Assembly (NCBI RefSeq): GCF_900086725.1
Contig: NZ_LT574837.1
Span: 848,760-912,759 of the forward strand
Origin: Bariatricus massiliensis
GTDB lineage: Bacteria > Bacillota > Clostridia > Lachnospirales > Lachnospiraceae
Direction: 5' to 3'
Length of the DNA stretch: 64,000 nucleotides
In this document: in pieces, positions 16,543 to 25,101 of the stretch
How positions within the stretch are numbered: the first letter of the stretch is position 1
Layout: the number at the start of each line of letters is the position of its first letter
The notes under the pieces: model-generated
The model's database searches: none
Told to the model about the DNA's origin: nothing
What the model saw: the letters and a program-made list of their open reading frames with translations, nothing else
Program-made: the position numbers and the translations under genes

Positions 16543-17352
16543 TTACAGTTCTTCCAGCATCTCTCTTACGGTCTTCCCGTTACAAGGATGATGCTTATAG
16601 GGTGCGATTTCGTGGAGCGGCCTCAGTACAAACTCCCGCTTATGCATCTCTACATGAGGGATACACAATGTTTCCGTCTCCACAATCAAATCATCATAAA
16701 AAATAATATCCAAATCCAAAGTCCTCGGCCCCCAGTGAATCTTGCGCTCACGTCCGGCGTCCAGCTCAATCTTATGCAGCACTTGGAGAAGTTCCTCGGG
16801 TGTCAAGAGCGTGCGAAGCTTTAGGCATCCGTTTAGGAACTCGTCCTGCTCCGTCACTCCATAGGGGGCAGTGGCTATCCAAGAGGAAACTTCTTCCACC
16901 CGGCAGCCTTTCCATGTATCCAGAGCTTTCACCGCATTTTCCAAAAATTGCTTTTTATCCCCCATATTCGAACCCAGCGCCAGATACACCGTATGCCACC
17001 CACGGGTTATCTTCACGGATACGCACTCCAGCGGTAGTCCCACCGGAGCCCACGGTTTCTTCACTTCCAGCTCCAGCATTTCCAGATGCTCCGTGTGCAA
17101 TAGCAGTTCCTCCGCCAGACTCTCCGCAACACGCTCGATCAGTTGATACGTGTTCTTCTGCATAAATTCTGTGATAAACGCGCTTACTTCACCATAGTGA
17201 ATGGAAGCTGTCAGCTCATCGGACCGCCCTGCAGGCCTTGTATCCGTGTGCAGAACCGCAGAGACTAAAAACTTCTGCCCAAGCACGTTCTCCTCTGGAA
17301 ATACACCATGCTTTGCGAATACTTCCAGATTGTCTATCCTAATCTCATCCAT
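16543..17352 (-). CDS. folK: dihydroneopterin aldolase fused to HPPK
   Basis: A bifunctional enzyme of 269 residues. Residues 1-115 are dihydroneopterin aldolase (IRIDNLEVFAKHGVFPEEN, then LIERVAESLAEELL). Residues 117-265 are 6-hydroxymethyl-dihydropterin pyrophosphokinase (YLALGSNMGDKKQFLENAV, GPRTLDLDIIFYDD, PHVEMHKREFVLRPL). It cleaves dihydroneopterin and then adds pyrophosphate from ATP, the step before FolP. The ATG at 17352 was chosen: it lies one base after the folP stop and has GAGGTG upstream; an in-frame ATG at 17364 overlaps folP. Confidence 0.94.
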   Translation of the reverse strand: MDEIRIDNLEVFAKHGVFPEENVLGQKFLVSAVLHTDTRPAGRSDELTASIHYGEVSAFITEFMQKNTYQLIERVAESLAEELLLHTEHLEMLELEVKKPWAPVGLPLECVSVKITRGWHTVYLALGSNMGDKKQFLENAVKALDTWKGCRVEEVSSWIATAPYGVTEQDEFLNGCLKLRTLLTPEELLQVLHKIELDAGRERKIHWGPRTLDLDIIFYDDLIVETETLCIPHVEMHKREFVLRPLHEIAPYKHHPCNGKTVREMLEEL

Positions 17353-17353
17353 A

Positions 17354-18169
17354 TTACACCTCATGTTCTCTCAATATCGCCTCTGCCATCTGGATGGCAC
17401 GTTTGTTTCCCCTGACATCATGGACACGCACAAATGCACACCCATTTAAAACGCCCATTACCGTCGTCACCAGAGTCCCCTCCTCACGCTGGCTGGCTGG
17501 AAGGTCCAGCGTCAGGCCTATCACCGATTTTCTTGAAGTCCCCAGAAGAACCGGATATCCTAGTCTCCTCAGGCTTCCAAGTTCCCTGATAATCTCCAGA
17601 TTCATCTCATATGTCTTGCCAAACCCAACTCCCGGATCTAGCATGATTTTATCCGCCGCAATACCTGCACGAAGAGCCAAGTCCACACTCTCTTCCAAAT
17701 CTTTCACGACATCCTGCACAAAGTCTACATATTCCGCCTTTTCACGATTGTGCATCAGACAGCAGGCCGCCTGATATTCCGCAATTACTCCTGCCATCTT
17801 CTCATCATACTTCAGCCCCCAGATATCATTTACCAGAGCGGCTCCTGCATCCAGCGCAGCCCGTGCCACCACTGGCTTATAAGTGTCAATAGATACCGGA
17901 ACATCGAACTCAGCCGTAAGCCGCTCAATCACAGGCACTACACGATAGATTTCCTCCTCTTCACTAATCTGTTCATGACCGGGACGTGTGGACTCTCCTC
18001 CCACATCCAATATATCTGCTCCGTCTGCAATCATTTCTTCTGCATGACGCACAGCCGCATCCATCTTATGATACCGTCCTCCATCGGAGAAGGAGTCCGG
18101 CGTCACATTGAGGATTCCCATAATATATGTATGCCGCTCCGTATCAAAATTGTGTCTGCCTATCTGCAT
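17354..18169 (-). CDS. folP: dihydropteroate synthase
   Basis: A 271-residue TIM-barrel enzyme joining the pterin pyrophosphate to p-aminobenzoate; it is the sulfonamide target. Motifs are GILNVTPDSFSDGG near residue 17, DILDVGGESTRPG, LVNDIWG, and LDPGVGFGKT, with the C-terminal VRVHDV. The ATG at 18169 has GAGAGGAGA upstream; an in-frame start at 18223 would overlap the HD gene and adds nothing conserved. It follows the HD gene by 43 bases and is almost joined to folBK. Confidence 0.95.
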   Translation of the reverse strand: MQIGRHNFDTERHTYIMGILNVTPDSFSDGGRYHKMDAAVRHAEEMIADGADILDVGGESTRPGHEQISEEEEIYRVVPVIERLTAEFDVPVSIDTYKPVVARAALDAGAALVNDIWGLKYDEKMAGVIAEYQAACCLMHNREKAEYVDFVQDVVKDLEESVDLALRAGIAADKIMLDPGVGFGKTYEMNLEIIRELGSLRRLGYPVLLGTSRKSVIGLTLDLPASQREEGTLVTTVMGVLNGCAFVRVHDVRGNKRAIQMAEAILREHEV

Positions 18170-18212
18170 AAGTCGTCTCCTCTCTCTAAGTCCCCACATA
18201 GCTTCCGTGCAG

Positions 18213-18692
18213 CTAGTATACAATCTTCATATTCTTCTTATCCTTGCTCCAGTCGCACATCGCTTCCGCCGTGCAGCTATAGCAAGCTCTCGACATCTTA
18301 TCACTGTCATAGAGCAGTCTGCCCAGCTCGGTCATCGGGCTCGTTATTCTGCGATGCTCCAAAATGGCGTCCAATATGTTCTGGCGCTCTTTTCCGTCCA
18401 CTCCACAGTCCGCAAGTATCTGTCGAGATATCTCATACCCCGCCTTCTCGTGAGGTGTACCGTCCTCATACTGCCGGAACTTGCCAATATCGTGAAGCAA
18501 CGCCGCACTGTAGATGGTCTCTTTAGAAAATCCAAGTCCCTGCTCAAGATTCCGAATATAGGCAATACGGGCCACATCCAGTAAATGCTCGGTATGATGT
18601 CCGCAGAATATCCGCTCTTTCTCCGCTGCCTCTATTTTTCCCATACATTCTTGATAAAGAGGATGCCTTCTGATTTTTTCTATCTGCTCCAT
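18213..18692 (-). CDS. HD-domain phosphohydrolase of the folate operon
   Basis: A 159-residue HD protein. The first metal His is in FCGHHTEHLLDVARIA near 32, the HD pair in SAALLHDIGKFRQYED near 65, and the last Asp in LLYDSDKMSRACYSC near 128. The C-terminus has a CYSC pair. It lies between folE and folP, and the pathway needs an enzyme to strip phosphate from dihydroneopterin triphosphate. HD enzymes act in archaeal pterin synthesis (MptB is an HD phosphodiesterase), so this gene is a fair candidate. This is inferred from position and family, not shown. Confidence 0.75.
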   Translation of the reverse strand: MEQIEKIRRHPLYQECMGKIEAAEKERIFCGHHTEHLLDVARIAYIRNLEQGLGFSKETIYSAALLHDIGKFRQYEDGTPHEKAGYEISRQILADCGVDGKERQNILDAILEHRRITSPMTELGRLLYDSDKMSRACYSCTAEAMCDWSKDKKNMKIVY

Positions 18693-18702
18693 ACCATGCT
18701 CC

Positions 18703-19257
18703 TTACTTAATCATCTGAAAAAACAGATTCGAAAGCTCCGTATCTTCCTTAAACACACCTCGCTTTGCAATGGAAACCGTCTTACTTCCCGGCTTCTTGA
18801 TGCCACGCATCGTCATGCACATATGCTCTGCCTCGATCATCACTAACACGCCTTTGGGATTCAGATGCTCCATCAGCGCATCCGCTATCTGCCCTGTCAG
18901 CTGCTCCTGCAGTTGGAGCCGCCTTGCGTACACTTCTACCGTCCGGGCCAGCTTACTCAACCCCACCACCTTACCGTCAGGGATATAGGCCACATGTGCC
19001 TTTCCATAGAATGGCAGCAAATGGTGTTCGCAGGTGGAATAAAAAGTGATGTCCTTTTCCACTACCATTTCATTGTCCGCCACCGTAAATGTCTTTTTCA
19101 AATGCTCTCCTGCGTCCTCGTCCATTCCCCCATACAGCTCTTCATACATTCTGGCAATACGGTCCGGTGTCTCGGCGAGTCCTTCTCTCTCCACATCCTC
19201 ACCGATGCCCTCAAGAAGCAGTCGTACTGCCTGCTTAACCTTCTCTTGATCTATCAT
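18703..19257 (-). CDS. folE: GTP cyclohydrolase I
   Basis: A 184-residue enzyme that converts GTP to 7,8-dihydroneopterin triphosphate, the first step of folate synthesis. The zinc and active-site residues are in FYSTCEHHLLPFYGKAHVAY near 75 and CMTMRGIKKPGSKT near 146. The His pair HH, Cys 79-type ligand and the Gln/Ser segment LSKLARTVEVYARRLQLQE are intact. Its ATG overlaps the folC stop (TAATG), so the two are translationally coupled. Confidence 0.96.
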   Translation of the reverse strand: MIDQEKVKQAVRLLLEGIGEDVEREGLAETPDRIARMYEELYGGMDEDAGEHLKKTFTVADNEMVVEKDITFYSTCEHHLLPFYGKAHVAYIPDGKVVGLSKLARTVEVYARRLQLQEQLTGQIADALMEHLNPKGVLVMIEAEHMCMTMRGIKKPGSKTVSIAKRGVFKEDTELSNLFFQMIK

Positions 19258-20549
19258 TATAGCACCCTCATATCTTTCGTTAATTCCATTACCTGTCCCA
19301 GATAGGACAGAGAGCCAAAAGCCAGTATAACGTCCTCACGCGCCGCTGTATCTAAGGCTGCTTCTACTGCCTTCTTTATCTCCCCGCAAGCTTCAACATG
19401 TGCACAATACGGCTCTACCGCTTCCTTGAGCATCTCCGCCGAGAGCGTCCGCTGCTCATCCGGCAGGCTTATCGTGTAAATCCGCTCTGCCAGAGGCCCC
19501 ATAATCGCCGCAATCTTATCATACTCTTTATCTCGGAATACCCCCATAATGAAAAATATCCGACGTCCCGCAAAATACTGCTCCAAAGACTCTCTCAGAC
19601 GAAGGGCTGCCTCTTCATTGTGCGCGCCGTCAATAAAAAAGAAAGGATTACGGCCAATGCAAGTGAATCTTCCCGGCCAATATGTCTTGGCAAAGCCACT
19701 CCGTACAGCCTCCTCTGACACCGGAATCCCCGCGTCCACCAGCGACTCCATAAGCGTCAGGACAGTCACAGCGTTCCCGATCTGATGCCTGCCGGCAAGC
19801 GAGATTTTTAGGTGTTTCCATTTCCCATAGGATATCGTCTGCCCATCCCAGCTCTCCTCGATTATCTCTGCCATTTCCGGGTCGGCGATATCTATCCTGC
19901 ATCCTTCCCTCTGGGCCTTTTGCACTAAGACATTTTGCACCTCTGGCTTCTGCCTGACCGACACCACATGGCAGCCTGACTTGATAATTCCGACCTTTAC
20001 CTCTGCAATCTCTTCCAGCGTATCGCCGAGAAATCCCATATGATCCCTGCTTATAGAAGTGAATACAGCCGCCACTGTGTTGCCGACAACATTGGTCGCG
20101 TCAGTCGCACCTCCCAGTCCCGTCTCCAGAACTACCAAATCACACTTCTTTTTACGGAAATATAAAAAAGCTATTGCCGTCTCCGCCTCAAAAACAGTGG
20201 GACTTGCCTCCCCACGGGCTTCCATACGTGCAATAGCCTCTCGAACCATTTCCACCAATTCTGCGAACTCCTCCTCCGGTATCCATCTCCCGTCCACTTG
20301 AATCCGCTCCAAATAGGAAACCACTGTCGGCGACACATATCTTCCCGTCCTGTATCCCGCCTCTCCTAAAATTGTCGAAGTGTACGCAAGCACAGAGCCT
20401 TTTCCGTTCGTCCCTGCGATATGTATGAACTTTAAATCCTCCTGAGGATTCCCAAGCTCCCGCAACAGTCCGCGAATCGTATCCAAGCCAAGTACACTTC
20501 CGTATTTGGATATCTCATCCAAATATACCCTTGCTTCTTTGTAAGTCAC
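19257..20549 (-). CDS. folC: folylpolyglutamate/dihydrofolate synthase
   Basis: A 430-residue Mur-ligase-like enzyme that adds glutamate to (dihydro)folate with ATP. The P-loop is IAGTNGKGSVLAYTS near residue 44, the omega region SPTVVSYLERIQVDG, and the central TGLGGATDATNVV and SRDHMGFLGDTLEEIA. The C-terminal domain has FIDGAHNEEAALRLRE. Start is GTG at 20549 with GGAAA upstream. It leads the operon folC-folE-HD-folP-folBK. Confidence 0.94.
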   Translation of the reverse strand: MTYKEARVYLDEISKYGSVLGLDTIRGLLRELGNPQEDLKFIHIAGTNGKGSVLAYTSTILGEAGYRTGRYVSPTVVSYLERIQVDGRWIPEEEFAELVEMVREAIARMEARGEASPTVFEAETAIAFLYFRKKKCDLVVLETGLGGATDATNVVGNTVAAVFTSISRDHMGFLGDTLEEIAEVKVGIIKSGCHVVSVRQKPEVQNVLVQKAQREGCRIDIADPEMAEIIEESWDGQTISYGKWKHLKISLAGRHQIGNAVTVLTLMESLVDAGIPVSEEAVRSGFAKTYWPGRFTCIGRNPFFFIDGAHNEEAALRLRESLEQYFAGRRIFFIMGVFRDKEYDKIAAIMGPLAERIYTISLPDEQRTLSAEMLKEAVEPYCAHVEACGEIKKAVEAALDTAAREDVILAFGSLSYLGQVMELTKDMRVL

Positions 20550-20625
20550 GTTATTTGTTTCCTTTCCTAGATATGTAAATTTTAGTTGTTGATGTCAATA
20601 ATAGCACTAAACTTCTTCAATCACA

Positions 20626-20639
20626 AGAGTAATTACTCT
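20626..20639. promoter_or_regulatory. perfect 14-base palindrome between folC and the methylase gene
   Basis: AGAGTAATTACTCT, perfectly symmetric, about 80 bases before folC and 170 before the methylase start. It may be an operator for the folate operon; the bound protein is unknown. On the minus strand TTGTGA-17-TATTAT lies just downstream of it, so its position suits control of folC. Confidence 0.4.
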
Positions 20640-20732
20640 ATTCCAAATATAAGATTTTACTAATTTGGTCACATTGGATCTTGTCTTACATAAGTATGTA
20701 TGTTAATATTAAAATGATATTGAAAATTTCGC

Positions 20733-20783
20733 TTTACAAATACACGGAATTATCGTATTATAATTATATCGAACGATCGTTCG
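20733..20783 (+). promoter_or_regulatory. promoter and GATC-centred operator of the methylase gene
   Basis: TTTACA (20733-20738), 17 bases, TATTAT (20756-20761). At 20770-20783 lies the perfect palindrome CGAACGATCGTTCG, whose centre is GATC, the expected recognition site of the methylase. It would cover the first transcribed bases, so binding or methylation there could tune methylase expression. Confidence 0.6.
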
Positions 20784-20809
20784 TTTATCATTTAGGAGGT
20801 GGCTCGCCG

Positions 20810-22051
20810 ATGGAAAAAACCGTATGTGAATTATTTGCAGGCGTTGGAGGATTTCGCCTAGGGCTTGAAAGAGCTAATCCAGACTGGAATACCGTATGGG
20901 CTAATCAGTGGGAGCCTGGCAAAAAAGCTCAACATGCTTTTGATTGTTACTGTTGTCATTTCGGTAAAAGTGTTAATCATGTAAATAAAGATATTTCTGA
21001 AGTAGATAAAACATCCATCCCTGACCATAATCTTCTTGTTGGTGGTTTTCCCTGCCAAGATTATTCTGTTGCCAGAACTGGCGCGACAGGTATCAACGGG
21101 AAAAAGGGCGTTCTGTGGTGGGATATAAGAGATATACTGGAAGCTAAGAGCCCCAGTTTTGTCATTCTAGAAAATGTTGACCGGCTGCTAAAGTCTCCTG
21201 CCAAACAGCGCGGAAGAGACTTCGGAATCATATTAACTTGTTTCCACCAATTAGGGTATAACGTGGAATGGCGTATTATTAATGCGGCCGAATACGGTTT
21301 TGCTCAAAGAAGGCGCCGTGTTTTCATATTCGCATATAAAAACACAACAGCATATTCCGCATATATAGCAAAACTTGCAAAAAGTCCAGAATGCATTTTC
21401 AATAATGGCGGATTTTTTGCCCATACATTTAAAATTGAAGCTATTTCTTCAGATAATATTTGTACTACAGAATTAGTAGAATCTGACTTAGCTGATGTTA
21501 CAGAACATTTTGCATATAGTTTCGGTAATTCTGGATTTATGTACAATGGTACAATCCACACCTGTAATACAACCCCTATTTATGAGGATCCTACTCTTTT
21601 AAAAAGTATAATAGAAAAAAATGTGGACTCCAAATATTATCTGGCTCAGAATCTAGAAAAATGGGAGTTTCTAAAAGGAGCAAAAAAGATAGAACGCACA
21701 AGTAAAAGCGGTCATAAGTATATCTTTTCCGAAGGTCCCATTTCTTTTCCTGATTCTATCGATAAACCCGCTCGGACTATGCTTACTAGCGAATCGAGCT
21801 TGAACCGAAGCACACATGTTATCCGAGATCCTGAGACGGGGCACCTGCGTCTCCTGACACCAGTTGAAGCTGAACGCATTCAAGGCTTTGATGATAATTG
21901 GACTAAGACAGGTATGCCCGAAAGATTTCGCTATTTCTGCATGGGAAATGCATTGGTTGTAGGCCTTATTACTCGTATGGGAACTTATCTGAACAAAATA
22001 TTTGAACACGAAGTATTACTCAATATTGCAGAAGACCGAGAGGCTATCTAG
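20810..22051 (+). CDS. DNA (cytosine-5-)-methyltransferase, M.Sau3AI-like
   Basis: A 413-residue C5 methylase. Motif I is LFAGVGGFRLGLE, IV is VGGFPCQDYSVA with the catalytic Cys, VI is ILENVDRL, VIII is FAQRRRRVFIFA, and X is the GNALVVGL tail; the target-recognition domain lies between VIII and IX. NQWEPGKKAQHAF after motif I also occurs in M.Sau3AI as I remember it. It should methylate C5 of the cytosine in GATC and protect the host. The start is ATG 20810 with AGGAGGTGG; the frame is open to 20681 but that stretch contains the promoter. The base composition is AT-rich relative to the folate operon, a sign of transfer. Confidence 0.92.
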   Translation: MEKTVCELFAGVGGFRLGLERANPDWNTVWANQWEPGKKAQHAFDCYCCHFGKSVNHVNKDISEVDKTSIPDHNLLVGGFPCQDYSVARTGATGINGKKGVLWWDIRDILEAKSPSFVILENVDRLLKSPAKQRGRDFGIILTCFHQLGYNVEWRIINAAEYGFAQRRRRVFIFAYKNTTAYSAYIAKLAKSPECIFNNGGFFAHTFKIEAISSDNICTTELVESDLADVTEHFAYSFGNSGFMYNGTIHTCNTTPIYEDPTLLKSIIEKNVDSKYYLAQNLEKWEFLKGAKKIERTSKSGHKYIFSEGPISFPDSIDKPARTMLTSESSLNRSTHVIRDPETGHLRLLTPVEAERIQGFDDNWTKTGMPERFRYFCMGNALVVGLITRMGTYLNKIFEHEVLLNIAEDREAI

Positions 22052-22067
22052 TCTCTCGGTCCTTTTC
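22034..22067 (+). terminator. terminator at the end of the methylase gene
   Basis: GACCGAGAG (22034-22042) pairs with CTCTCGGTC (22053-22061), then CTTTT. The stop codon TAG is in the loop. Confidence 0.8.
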
Positions 22068-22078
22068 TCTTACTACAT

Positions 22079-22963
22079 TCACATTTTTCTTTTTTCAAAA
22101 TCAATATTTACAACAATACCATCGGTTACCATTGAATACTTTCGTTTTGGAAATGCCGGAACACCTCTACTCTTTTGAAACGCATCTAATAATTTTGAAA
22201 TTTTCTCATTTCCTTCTAAATAATTTAAAATCAACAAATTTGCTGCACTAGAATTAGTTCTTCCATTATTATATTTGTAATTGGCATTATTCTTAATAAT
22301 TACATTTCTATAATAATATTTACAATCCTCATTTTGAAATAGCAGATCCACTAATTTTACAAATCCTTCAAACGAAACTTTCTTACCATCATCCAGAGCA
22401 ATCCAGCCAATTTTGTCATTAAGTGTGTACCAAATATTATCTGATAGTTCTAGCTTATACCACGATAAATTAATACTATCTACTTCCCTGTACTTTGTGC
22501 CTATGCTGCAATTAAAGTCAATTTCTAAACATTGATGGGCACAATTCTCTTTCACATACCCATACAAATAACCCATTCTTAAAAAAATTGTAGCAACATA
22601 GCTTAAGTATGCCTTATGTTCTCTTCCTATCTTATCTAATATGTCCCAGATAGTGCCAAAAGAAATATCTGAAATAAATTCTCCCGTACATAGCTGAAGC
22701 TTAGGCCGAAAATCGAAGGGCATATTTGGTGTCTCAGCAGACTCCTTACCTGGTAATTGAATATAAATTTTTTCTGATTGCAAAGTATTATAGAGCAAAA
22801 TCAGTTTTTCTTTCTGCCCATATTTCAAGTCTGTTCTTTCAATTTTATTAAACGCATCAATGTTATACTTTCTATAGTCTATTGACTCTTTATTGACAGT
22901 TCTAGAACTATAATCAACTTGCAGTTCCTCTTTCAACTGGTTATTCGTTAAGATTTGCGCCAT
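22079..22963 (-). CDS. unknown restriction-island protein
   Basis: A 294-residue protein I do not recognise. It lacks a signal peptide or transmembrane helix. It is rich in Lys, Asn and Tyr. Visible segments include GTIWDILDKIGREHKAYLSY, then IFLRMGYLYGYV, and a Trp/Tyr-rich central part. No PD-ExK or HNH motif stands out. It starts 13 bases after the Sau3AI-like nuclease stop and follows nuclease and vsr on the same strand, so the three form one operon, convergent with the methylase. Its AT-rich composition matches the island. A specificity, accessory or regulatory role is possible but not shown. Confidence 0.55.
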   Translation of the reverse strand: MAQILTNNQLKEELQVDYSSRTVNKESIDYRKYNIDAFNKIERTDLKYGQKEKLILLYNTLQSEKIYIQLPGKESAETPNMPFDFRPKLQLCTGEFISDISFGTIWDILDKIGREHKAYLSYVATIFLRMGYLYGYVKENCAHQCLEIDFNCSIGTKYREVDSINLSWYKLELSDNIWYTLNDKIGWIALDDGKKVSFEGFVKLVDLLFQNEDCKYYYRNVIIKNNANYKYNNGRTNSSAANLLILNYLEGNEKISKLLDAFQKSRGVPAFPKRKYSMVTDGIVVNIDFEKRKM

Positions 22964-22976
22964 ATTATCCCTCCTT

Positions 22977-24401
22977 TTAATAAATTAATTTATTATCGAT
23001 TTGCTTTATAATGTAACTACTATTCAGCCAAAAGCATTGTTTTGGATACTTACGCCCATCGGGAAGTTCATAAGTATCTTGTGCATTTTGCGCATGAGGT
23101 CTTACATGGCAGATTGGATTTTCCGAAGCTTTAGGAAAGTTATTATAATTTTTCCCATTTATTCTTTTTACTTGAAGCCCATTATTTATTACCTGTTTTG
23201 TTTTTTCCCATACACTATATACCTGATGTTCTAAATCTGCATAAGGAATATTCCAAAACTGGCATCCCTTTAACACAAGCTCATTATCATCATTGAATTT
23301 ATATACCACAAAGAGAAATCTTGTTTCCTCAAGATATGTTCTAAAAGTAGACGTCTCCCACTCCTCTTTTACTAGTTCTTTAAACTTAAATGTTGGAAAT
23401 GACATGCTTTCTTTAATTGTATTATTCTTACCTATCCTAATAGTTTTGACAACAATATTAGCTTTCTCAAATTCTGCCGCATGATTACCCTTAATTCCAA
23501 GTATACGATATGCAATCATTGATTCAAGATTTTTAGGCTTCTTTTCAAAATATATATGAAATCTGCTGCATAGTTTCTGAACAGTCCATCCACAATATTC
23601 ACCGATTTTTGCTGTAACATAATCTTCAAAAGAATCAACCGGTGTGTTCCTGATTATTGACTCATAAGTACTCTTTTCTGGTATGATATAATTATTCAAA
23701 ACATATGTCATGTAAGAGCTCTTAAATGCAAAAGCTCTGGGCTTTGCCAACTCATCGCTAAAGGGCTGTTTACGCCTATCTTGTGATGTTGAAGCCTTCG
23801 GTGCCGCACCCAAATATAAAGTATCACTCTCTGACAGTTCATGGGCCTTTCCTACCTTAATTTTATCTAAAATAACCTGATAATCATGCTTTATAATCTT
23901 TATATCCTGTTCAGGTGGTGAAAATAGCTGTACGTATCCAATCTTATAATTTAATCTATCCGTAATCTCCTTACTGTATAAATAGTACACAAGAAGTATT
24001 AGTTTCGCCTTACTCCATAAATGGCTGTCCTCAAATTTTTCATTAGTTACAGAAAAATAATCTATCATAGTAATTATTAATCTCTCTTTGGCCACAATAC
24101 GGCCATTCCTATTTTTCTTATATGGTGTGACTTTTAATTCAACCCCCGCCTTATCAAAATCTGGTCTGGAGTCATTATTGGATCGATAATGAAAATACCG
24201 TTCCTCAATTAGTTCTCCTAAACCCCCTTTACGCTTTTTATTACCATGGCTAGTTTCATAATTTGAAATCTCTCTCACTACCTCTGCTCCATGTAAAGTA
24301 TCTTCAGCACAAACATCCGCAAATGTTTTACCTATCAATCCTTTGGCAAACTTCTCAATAGAAGCAGGACTTGTCTCATCATATCCTAATTTAAAATTCA
24401 C
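22977..24401 (-). CDS. Sau3AI-like type II restriction endonuclease (GATC)
   Basis: A 474-residue nuclease. The MutH/Sau3AI N-terminal fold carries the catalytic pattern near 80-90: RPDFDKAGVELKVTPYKK, i.e. D81, E88 and K90, with E63 of LGELIEER upstream. The rest aligns by eye with the Sau3AI C-terminal, MutH-like regulatory domain (KAHELSESDTLYLGAAPKAS, FAFKSSYMTYVLNNYI, CHVRPHAQNAQD, KQCFWLNSSYI). Sau3AI cuts GATC before G and is blocked by C5 methylation. Order on this strand is vsr, nuclease, unknown gene. Specificity for GATC is inferred from the family. Confidence 0.9.
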   Translation of the reverse strand: MNFKLGYDETSPASIEKFAKGLIGKTFADVCAEDTLHGAEVVREISNYETSHGNKKRKGGLGELIEERYFHYRSNNDSRPDFDKAGVELKVTPYKKNRNGRIVAKERLIITMIDYFSVTNEKFEDSHLWSKAKLILLVYYLYSKEITDRLNYKIGYVQLFSPPEQDIKIIKHDYQVILDKIKVGKAHELSESDTLYLGAAPKASTSQDRRKQPFSDELAKPRAFAFKSSYMTYVLNNYIIPEKSTYESIIRNTPVDSFEDYVTAKIGEYCGWTVQKLCSRFHIYFEKKPKNLESMIAYRILGIKGNHAAEFEKANIVVKTIRIGKNNTIKESMSFPTFKFKELVKEEWETSTFRTYLEETRFLFVVYKFNDDNELVLKGCQFWNIPYADLEHQVYSVWEKTKQVINNGLQVKRINGKNYNNFPKASENPICHVRPHAQNAQDTYELPDGRKYPKQCFWLNSSYIIKQIDNKLIY

Positions 24402-24410
24402 GTTTTCACC

Positions 24411-24872
24411 TCACTCAAAGTCTACTTCTTCCATCTTTAAATCAAATATTGTCTCCTCTATAACTTTTATACATTCATCAGTATTTTTCAGAATATCCTT
24501 ACCCCAGAAATGAATAACCGTCCACCCAAGATAATTCAAACGCTTGTCTACATCTTCATCTCTATTAATATTTTCTTGTATTTTTTTCACCCAATACTGC
24601 CCATTATTCCCTTCTGCAATCCTAGGCTTTAATACCTCCCAATCTTTCCCATGAAAAAATTCACTGTCACAGAAAATAGCCAATTTGTATTTCGTTAAAC
24701 AAATATCTGGAGAGCCTGGCAAATCTTTATAATTTTTTCTATATCGGTAACCCCTGTGCCACAACTCTTTCCTCAGTGTAAGCTCAATCGAAGTATCTTT
24801 TCTTCGTATGTGGCTCATTATCTTTTTTCGCTGTTCAGTCACATTCTTATATATACGTTCATTAGCTTTCAT
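24411..24872 (-). CDS. vsr: Vsr-type very short patch repair endonuclease
   Basis: A 153-residue protein from the ATG at 24872 (a GTG at 24905 would add 11 residues; neither has a strong ribosome site). Family features are KIMSHIRRKDTSIELTLRK, RGYRYRKNYKDLPGSPDICL with the metal-binding Asp, and LAIFCDSEFFHG in place of the usual TxGCFWH. Vsr nicks next to the T of T:G mismatches that arise when 5-methylcytosine deaminates. It is commonly linked to C5 methylases, and here it shares an operon with the GATC nuclease. Some active-site residues differ from E. coli Vsr, so activity is likely but not certain. Confidence 0.82.
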   Translation of the reverse strand: MKANERIYKNVTEQRKKIMSHIRRKDTSIELTLRKELWHRGYRYRKNYKDLPGSPDICLTKYKLAIFCDSEFFHGKDWEVLKPRIAEGNNGQYWVKKIQENINRDEDVDKRLNYLGWTVIHFWGKDILKNTDECIKVIEETIFDLKMEEVDFE

Positions 24873-24991
24873 ATTATCATCTTCTTCACTTATTAACAAA
24901 ATCACATAGTATCTTCTCGAAACACTGTAATCATTATATTTATTTTAGCATAAAATTCCAGCATGATAAATTGACTTTTATTAAAATGAAA

Positions 24992-25018
24992 AATATGCCG
25001 GCAAAGCCAGCATATTTC
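24992..25018. terminator. bidirectional terminator between the R-M island and the ECF operon
   Basis: AAATATGC-C-GGC pairs with GCC-A-GCATATTT across a three-base loop, followed on the minus strand by TTTTCATTTT. It closes the ECF sigma operon and separates it from the restriction island. Confidence 0.65.
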
Positions 25019-25101
25019 TCCGTTTTATATTTTATTCCCTCCGAAAAAGTTTATATATCTGTACCCCCAATGTAACCATTCCATATAACACTGTCAGTTT
25101 T

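Noticed and set aside
20550..20640. Tetrahydrofolate riboswitch before folC
   Set aside because: I looked for the conserved core and saw only a palindrome and a promoter.
20681..20809. N-terminal extension of the methylase
   Set aside because: It spans the promoter and operator; the ATG at 20810 has a strong ribosome site and begins the conserved domain.
25021..25101. Small hydrophobic frame after the zinc-ribbon gene (about 20 residues)
   Set aside because: It has no ribosome site and no conserved feature.
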